64,000 nucleotides of DNA, from contig NZ_JAHRBL010000015.1 in assembly GCF_019693445.1 (NCBI RefSeq), positions 1-64,000 of the forward strand. Direction: 5' to 3'. The notes beneath the pieces are model-generated. The model worked only from the letters and a program-made list of their open reading frames with translations, was not told where the DNA came from and made no database searches. The DNA comes from Deinococcus aquaedulcis. GTDB taxonomy: Bacteria; Deinococcota; Deinococci; Deinococcales; Deinococcaceae. The position numbers and the translations under genes were made by a program. Positions within the stretch are counted from its first letter, which is position 1. Each line of letters starts with the position of its first letter. This document shows positions 59,254-64,000 of the stretch, piece by piece.

Positions 59254-60279
59254 TTATTCTGCGGCGCCCTCTGTGGCCTCAGGCCCTGTGCCGCCCGGCT
59301 CGGCGAACAGCGCCACAAAGAGGTCGACCAGTTGCGGATCAAAGTGGCGGCCCCGCTGGGCGCGCAGTTCGGCCAGCGCCGCCTGGGCCGACCACGCCGG
59401 CTTGTAAGGGCGCGCGTGGGTCAGGGCGTCATACACGTCGCACACCGCAAAGATCCGCGCGAGCAGCGGAATGGCCTCGCCGCTGAGCCCCAGGGGATAG
59501 CCGCTGCCATCCCAGCGCTCGTGGTGATGCCGGATCACGTTCAGGGCCTCAGGGGGCAGGGTGGGCATGCGCGAGGCGATCTCGTAGCCGTTCTGGGCGT
59601 GGGTCTGCATCAGGGCCCACTCCTCTGCATCCAGGCGCCCGGGTTTGAGCAGCACCGCGTCGGGAATGGTGAGTTTGCCCAGGTCGTGCAGGCTGGCGCC
59701 GTGGCGCAGGGCGTCCAACAGCTCTGCGTCCAGCCCCAGCGCCGCGCCTATCGCCAGACTGCGCTGTGTGACGCGTAAGGTGTGCCCTGACGTTTCCAGA
59801 TCGCGGGCTTCCAGCGCAATGCCCAGGCCCAGCAGGCTCCCTTCCAGCGTGGCCCGGAGGCTAACATTCATCGCTTCGAGTTCCTGCTGTGCCCGTTTGA
59901 GCTCGGTGATGTCGGCAATCACCGCCACCACCGAGTCAGGAGTACCCGACTGACTGGGCAGCAGAGCGACGCGGGAACGCGACCAGACGATTTCTCCGTC
60001 GGCGCGCAGGTAACGTTTGTCCAGCACCGCCAGAGGTGTGGCGCCCGTGATGACCTGCTGCAGCGCGCCGACGGTGCGCGCAATGTCGTCGGGATGGGTG
60101 ACGGTGGTGACCTGCTCACCCACCAGGGAGGCCGCCGAAAGGCCGAAAAAAGCCGCCCCGTTGGCATTGATGCGCCGGATCACGCCCTGGAAATCAATCT
60201 CCAGCAGCCCCACACCGGCGTGCTCGAACAGCAGCTGGTAATCCGAAACAGTGGTGGGGCCGGGGCGCTGCGCAGACAT
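59254..60279 (-). CDS. PAS/HD-GYP c-di-GMP phosphodiesterase
   Basis: 341 residues. A PAS domain at about 10-130 (LLFEHAGVGLLEIDFQGVI, GEQVTTVTHPDDIARTV, YLRADGEIVW) is followed by an HD-GYP domain (about 145-320): GHTLRVTQRSLAIGAALGL, LHDLGKLTIPD, HHERWDGSGYPLGLSGE, ARIFAVCDVYDALTHARPYK. The HD and GYP residues are present, so it should break down c-di-GMP. It has no membrane helix. It is a single gene between the allantoin operon and the IclR/aceB pair. Confidence 0.95.
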   Translation of the reverse strand: MSAQRPGPTTVSDYQLLFEHAGVGLLEIDFQGVIRRINANGAAFFGLSAASLVGEQVTTVTHPDDIARTVGALQQVITGATPLAVLDKRYLRADGEIVWSRSRVALLPSQSGTPDSVVAVIADITELKRAQQELEAMNVSLRATLEGSLLGLGIALEARDLETSGHTLRVTQRSLAIGAALGLDAELLDALRHGASLHDLGKLTIPDAVLLKPGRLDAEEWALMQTHAQNGYEIASRMPTLPPEALNVIRHHHERWDGSGYPLGLSGEAIPLLARIFAVCDVYDALTHARPYKPAWSAQAALAELRAQRGRHFDPQLVDLFVALFAEPGGTGPEATEGAAE

Positions 60280-60375
60280 GGCTTGTGCCTAGGGTAGGGT
60301 CGGCCTTCTCTCGGGCTTCTGACAGCCAGCGGCCTTTGCCTGGGCGAAAGGCAGGCCGTTGTGGCCCCGGGCGCG

Positions 60376-61137
60376 CTAGGCCGTCCAGCCCAGGCGCGCC
60401 CCGATGCGCCCGGCCGCTGCCAGCGTGGCGTTCAGAAAGGCGGGCAACTGCTCCGGGCTCAGGCGCGCGGTGGGCGCCGAAACACTCAGGGCTGCCCAGA
60501 CCTCGCCGCCCGCGCCGTACACCGGCACCGCCACGCAGCGCACGCCCAGTTCGCGCTCCTGTTCGTCCAGGGCGTAGCCGTCGCGGCGCACCTTGTCCAG
60601 TTCGTCCAGCACGGCGGCCGGGTCGGTCAGCGTGTGGGGCGTGTAGGCGCTCAGGGGGCCAGTGCCCAGGGCGTCGCGCACCTCGTCGTCGGGGCGCGAG
60701 GCCAGCAGCACCTTGCCCACCCCGGACGCGTGCAGCGGCGCCCCGGAGCCGGGCTGCGTGAACATGCGCACCAGCTGCGGCCCCTGCACCTGATGCACGT
60801 AAGCGGCTTCCAGGCGCCCTCCGCCCAGCGGGCGCAGCACCGCGAGGTTGGCGCTCTCGTTCAGCTCTGCAACCAGCGCGCGCATCTCGGCCTCGGCGGC
60901 GCCCACCAGTGAGCGCGCGGCAGTAAAGGCCGAGCCCACCTGAAAGGCGCGCAGCCCCACCCGGTACAGTCCCGAGGCCTCATCCCAGTCGGCGTAGCCC
61001 TGCTGGCGCAGGGTGTCGAGCAGCCGCGAGGCGGTGCTGGCAGAAAGTCCGGCGGCGCGGGCCACCGCCGAGAGGGGGGCCTCGCCCAGTTGGGCCAGGG
61101 CCCACAGCACGCCCAGGCCGCGCTCCAGGGTGCGCAC
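60376..61137 (-). CDS. IclR-family regulator, probable controller of malate synthase/glyoxylate genes
   Basis: 253 residues from the GTG at 61137. Winged helix (TLERGLGVLWALAQLGEAPL, GLSASTASRLLDTLRQQG), then the GAF-like effector domain (VHQVQGPQLVRMFTQPGSGA, PLHASGVGKVLLAS, ELGVRCVAVPVYGAGGEVWA). In enterobacteria IclR and AllR control aceBAK and the allantoin genes by binding glyoxylate, so this is a good candidate for the same job. In frame, a CTG at 61197 overlapping the aceB stop (CTGA) with GAGGTG ahead would add 20 residues and fits the overlap style of the region. Confidence 0.92.
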   Translation of the reverse strand: MRTLERGLGVLWALAQLGEAPLSAVARAAGLSASTASRLLDTLRQQGYADWDEASGLYRVGLRAFQVGSAFTAARSLVGAAEAEMRALVAELNESANLAVLRPLGGGRLEAAYVHQVQGPQLVRMFTQPGSGAPLHASGVGKVLLASRPDDEVRDALGTGPLSAYTPHTLTDPAAVLDELDKVRRDGYALDEQERELGVRCVAVPVYGAGGEVWAALSVSAPTARLSPEQLPAFLNATLAAAGRIGARLGWTA

Positions 61138-61193
61138 GCTGCTGGGCGCCTCGGCGCCCCGGGCTCGCCCGCCCCGGGGGCGCGCCGGGCCGC

Positions 61194-62756
<1,563 letters not shown>

Positions 62757-62801
62757 GGGGGCTCCTGGGACGACTGGGGATTTTCAAAGGATGAACTTCG
62801 C

Positions 62802-62818
62802 TTTTCAGCCTACGAAAA
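62802..62818. promoter_or_regulatory. Candidate regulator site upstream of malate synthase
   Basis: TTTTC-AGCCTAC-GAAAA is a short palindrome 45 bp before the aceB ATG. It could be an IclR operator, but it is a single copy and the link is inferred. Confidence 0.3.
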
Positions 62819-62838
62819 AGAGGCGCCGTGTGACGAGG

Positions 62839-62874
62839 GTCAGGGCGTTCCTGCCGGGGGGACAGGGCCCTGAC
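62839..62874. terminator. Hairpin between the unknown gene and malate synthase
   Basis: GTCAGGGC and GCCCTGAC form an 8-bp stem downstream of the minus-strand unknown gene (stop at 62923). Confidence 0.45.
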
Positions 62875-62922
62875 TCTTCTGGAGAAGGGCGGAGGGGCCT
62901 TTCTCAGAAGCCCTCCCCCAGA

Positions 62923-63354
62923 TCAGAGCGTATTCATCCCCGGCCGAGCCTGCACCGAAACGCCTTCCAGCACGAATTCGCGCGTGGTGCCGCTGGCCCG
63001 GAAGCCCAGGTGGCCCCCGGGCGCAAAGGTCAGGCTCTGCACCCCGTGAAGGTCGAACAGAGTGCCCACTGCCCGCACGAAGGGTTCAATGGCCTCGCTG
63101 GTTCTGGGGCCGTCCGTGAAGTGGGCCTGCGCGGCGAGGACCCCGTAAGCCTGCGCCGCCGCGCGGTGCTCGGCGGGCGACAGAAAGTCGAAGGTCAGGT
63201 CACTCGTGACAAACGGCCCGGGGGCGGTCAGGCCCAGGTGGCCGCCCGCAGGACCGGCCTGGAGGCTGCTCAGGCCGTGCTCAACCATCAGCTGCAGCAG
63301 GGCGTGCACCAGGCGCGTGGCCTGCGCGGCGGTCAGTGGGGGGTGGTTGGTCAT
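62923..63354 (-). CDS. Unrecognised 143-aa protein
   Basis: MTNHPPLTAAQATRLVHALLQLMVEHGLS, then two similar blocks around GGHLGLTAPG and GGHLGFRASG, about 70 residues apart, suggest an internal duplication of a small beta-rich unit. There is no signal or membrane helix. A single gene, with a hairpin after it. I do not recognise the family. Confidence 0.7.
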   Translation of the reverse strand: MTNHPPLTAAQATRLVHALLQLMVEHGLSSLQAGPAGGHLGLTAPGPFVTSDLTFDFLSPAEHRAAAQAYGVLAAQAHFTDGPRTSEAIEPFVRAVGTLFDLHGVQSLTFAPGGHLGFRASGTTREFVLEGVSVQARPGMNTL

Positions 63355-63422
63355 GCGGGCAGCTTACGGGAAGGCGGTGACGGGCTCGGGTTGGCGGTGG
63401 GCAGGGCTGGCTGACCCTCTGT

Positions 63423-64000
63423 TCACAACGGGCGGGTGGCCCCCGGCGCCGAAGGGCGCGTCAGCTCCATGATCTCGCCGTCTTCCGGGACCAGCAGGCG
63501 GGAGCCCAGGCCGGCCTGCTGCGCGGCGGCGCGCAATGCGTGGCGCGTGACCGTCATGTGGTCATAGGCCTCCAGATGCACGGCCACCACCGTGGCCTGG
63601 GGCGCGGCGGCGGCCAGCGCCAGGGTCTGCGCCGTGTCCATGATGATCAGCGTGTCCTGCAACTGGGCGCCGCCAGAGTGCGTCACGATCACATCGGGCG
63701 CAGCGGTGTCGATCTGGGCGCGCACCTCGTCGGTCCAGATGGTGTCGCCCGCGAGGTACAGCGTGGGTTCGCCCGGCGCGCGCAGCACGAAGCCGCTGAC
63801 CTCGCCCATCGCCTGCCCCACCCGGCCGGTGCCGTGGGTGCCGCCTGTGCGCGTGAAGTGAATCCCGTTCCACTGCGTGTCGTGGTGCAGCGCCTGGACC
63901 GCCGTGAAGCCAGCGGCCTGCAGGCGCGCGGCGTCCCCTGGCTGGGCCAGCAGAGGCAGCTGCAGGGGCAGTCGCGGCGGCGTCAGGTCCATGTGGTCGG
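63423..64000 (-). CDS. Metallo-beta-lactamase-fold hydrolase, C-terminal part cut by the window edge
   Basis: Read back to the last base, the frame starts ...DHMDLTPPR, which is the end of the HxHxDH metal motif, so the N-terminus lies outside the window and the ATG at 63992 is not the start. Other fold motifs follow: GTHGTGRVGQAMGEVSGFVL, YLAGDTIWTDE with the metal Asp, VTHSGGAQL and VHLEAYDHMTVTRHAL. It resembles the UlaG-like group of MBL proteins. The substrate is unknown. Confidence 0.85.
   Translation of the reverse strand, partial: DHMDLTPPRLPLQLPLLAQPGDAARLQAAGFTAVQALHHDTQWNGIHFTRTGGTHGTGRVGQAMGEVSGFVLRAPGEPTLYLAGDTIWTDEVRAQIDTAAPDVIVTHSGGAQLQDTLIIMDTAQTLALAAAAPQATVVAVHLEAYDHMTVTRHALRAAAQQAGLGSRLLVPEDGEIMELTRPSAPGATRPL

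Overview
The window looks like a chromosomal segment of a Deinococcus-like bacterium (phylum Deinococcota). This is inferred, not searched. The sequence is very GC-rich and densely coding. Several genes have a TANNNT -10 box 5-7 nt in front of the ATG with no Shine-Dalgarno, the leaderless layout typical of Deinococcus. Many proteins also have Deinococcus-like domain mixes. No rRNA, tRNA or transposase gene was recognised.

Region 1 (1-11072) is a type I-E CRISPR locus. It holds the start of cas8e on the minus strand (possibly broken at the left edge), a Phd/VapC-like toxin-antitoxin pair running into cas3, a WYL-domain regulator tail-to-tail with cas3, and a TPR/winged-helix regulator preceded by a small exported peptide gene. 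A leader with a good promoter is followed by a 60-repeat, 59-spacer array that decays at its distal end and closes with a hairpin.

Region 2 (11083-18085) is a minus-strand operon: a 59-residue peptide with a lasso-leader-like motif, two related lipoproteins (one with a long repeat-rich domain), three MdpB/phage tail-collar proteins and a Tat-exported periplasmic-binding-like protein. I recognise no described system with this composition. It is the best candidate here for something new.

Region 3 (18121-37473) is cell envelope and efflux. An RND pump operon (two TolC genes, adaptor, pump) lies under a TetR repressor with two visible operators. A secreted beta-helix protein, an epoxide-hydrolase-like enzyme, a DUF4142 lipoprotein, an orphan PAAR protein, an SDR, a GGDEF-EAL protein, a universal stress protein and a second TetR beside a very long YhgE/Pip-like membrane protein follow.

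Region 4 (37474-52395) begins with a gene-free stretch bounded by a 48-bp perfect inverted repeat that can form G-quadruplexes. Signalling genes follow: diguanylate cyclases, two unusual histidine kinases, a DUF2268 protease, NagA and two unrecognised proteins.

Region 5 (52565-62756) is purine-nitrogen and glyoxylate metabolism. Malate-synthase-like protein, AllC, AllB, AllE and malic enzyme are tightly overlapped in one operon, so allantoin carbon could pass through glyoxylate and malate to pyruvate. An HD-GYP phosphodiesterase, an IclR regulator and a canonical malate synthase A follow. The right end has an unrecognised protein and a metallo-beta-lactamase-fold enzyme cut by the window edge.
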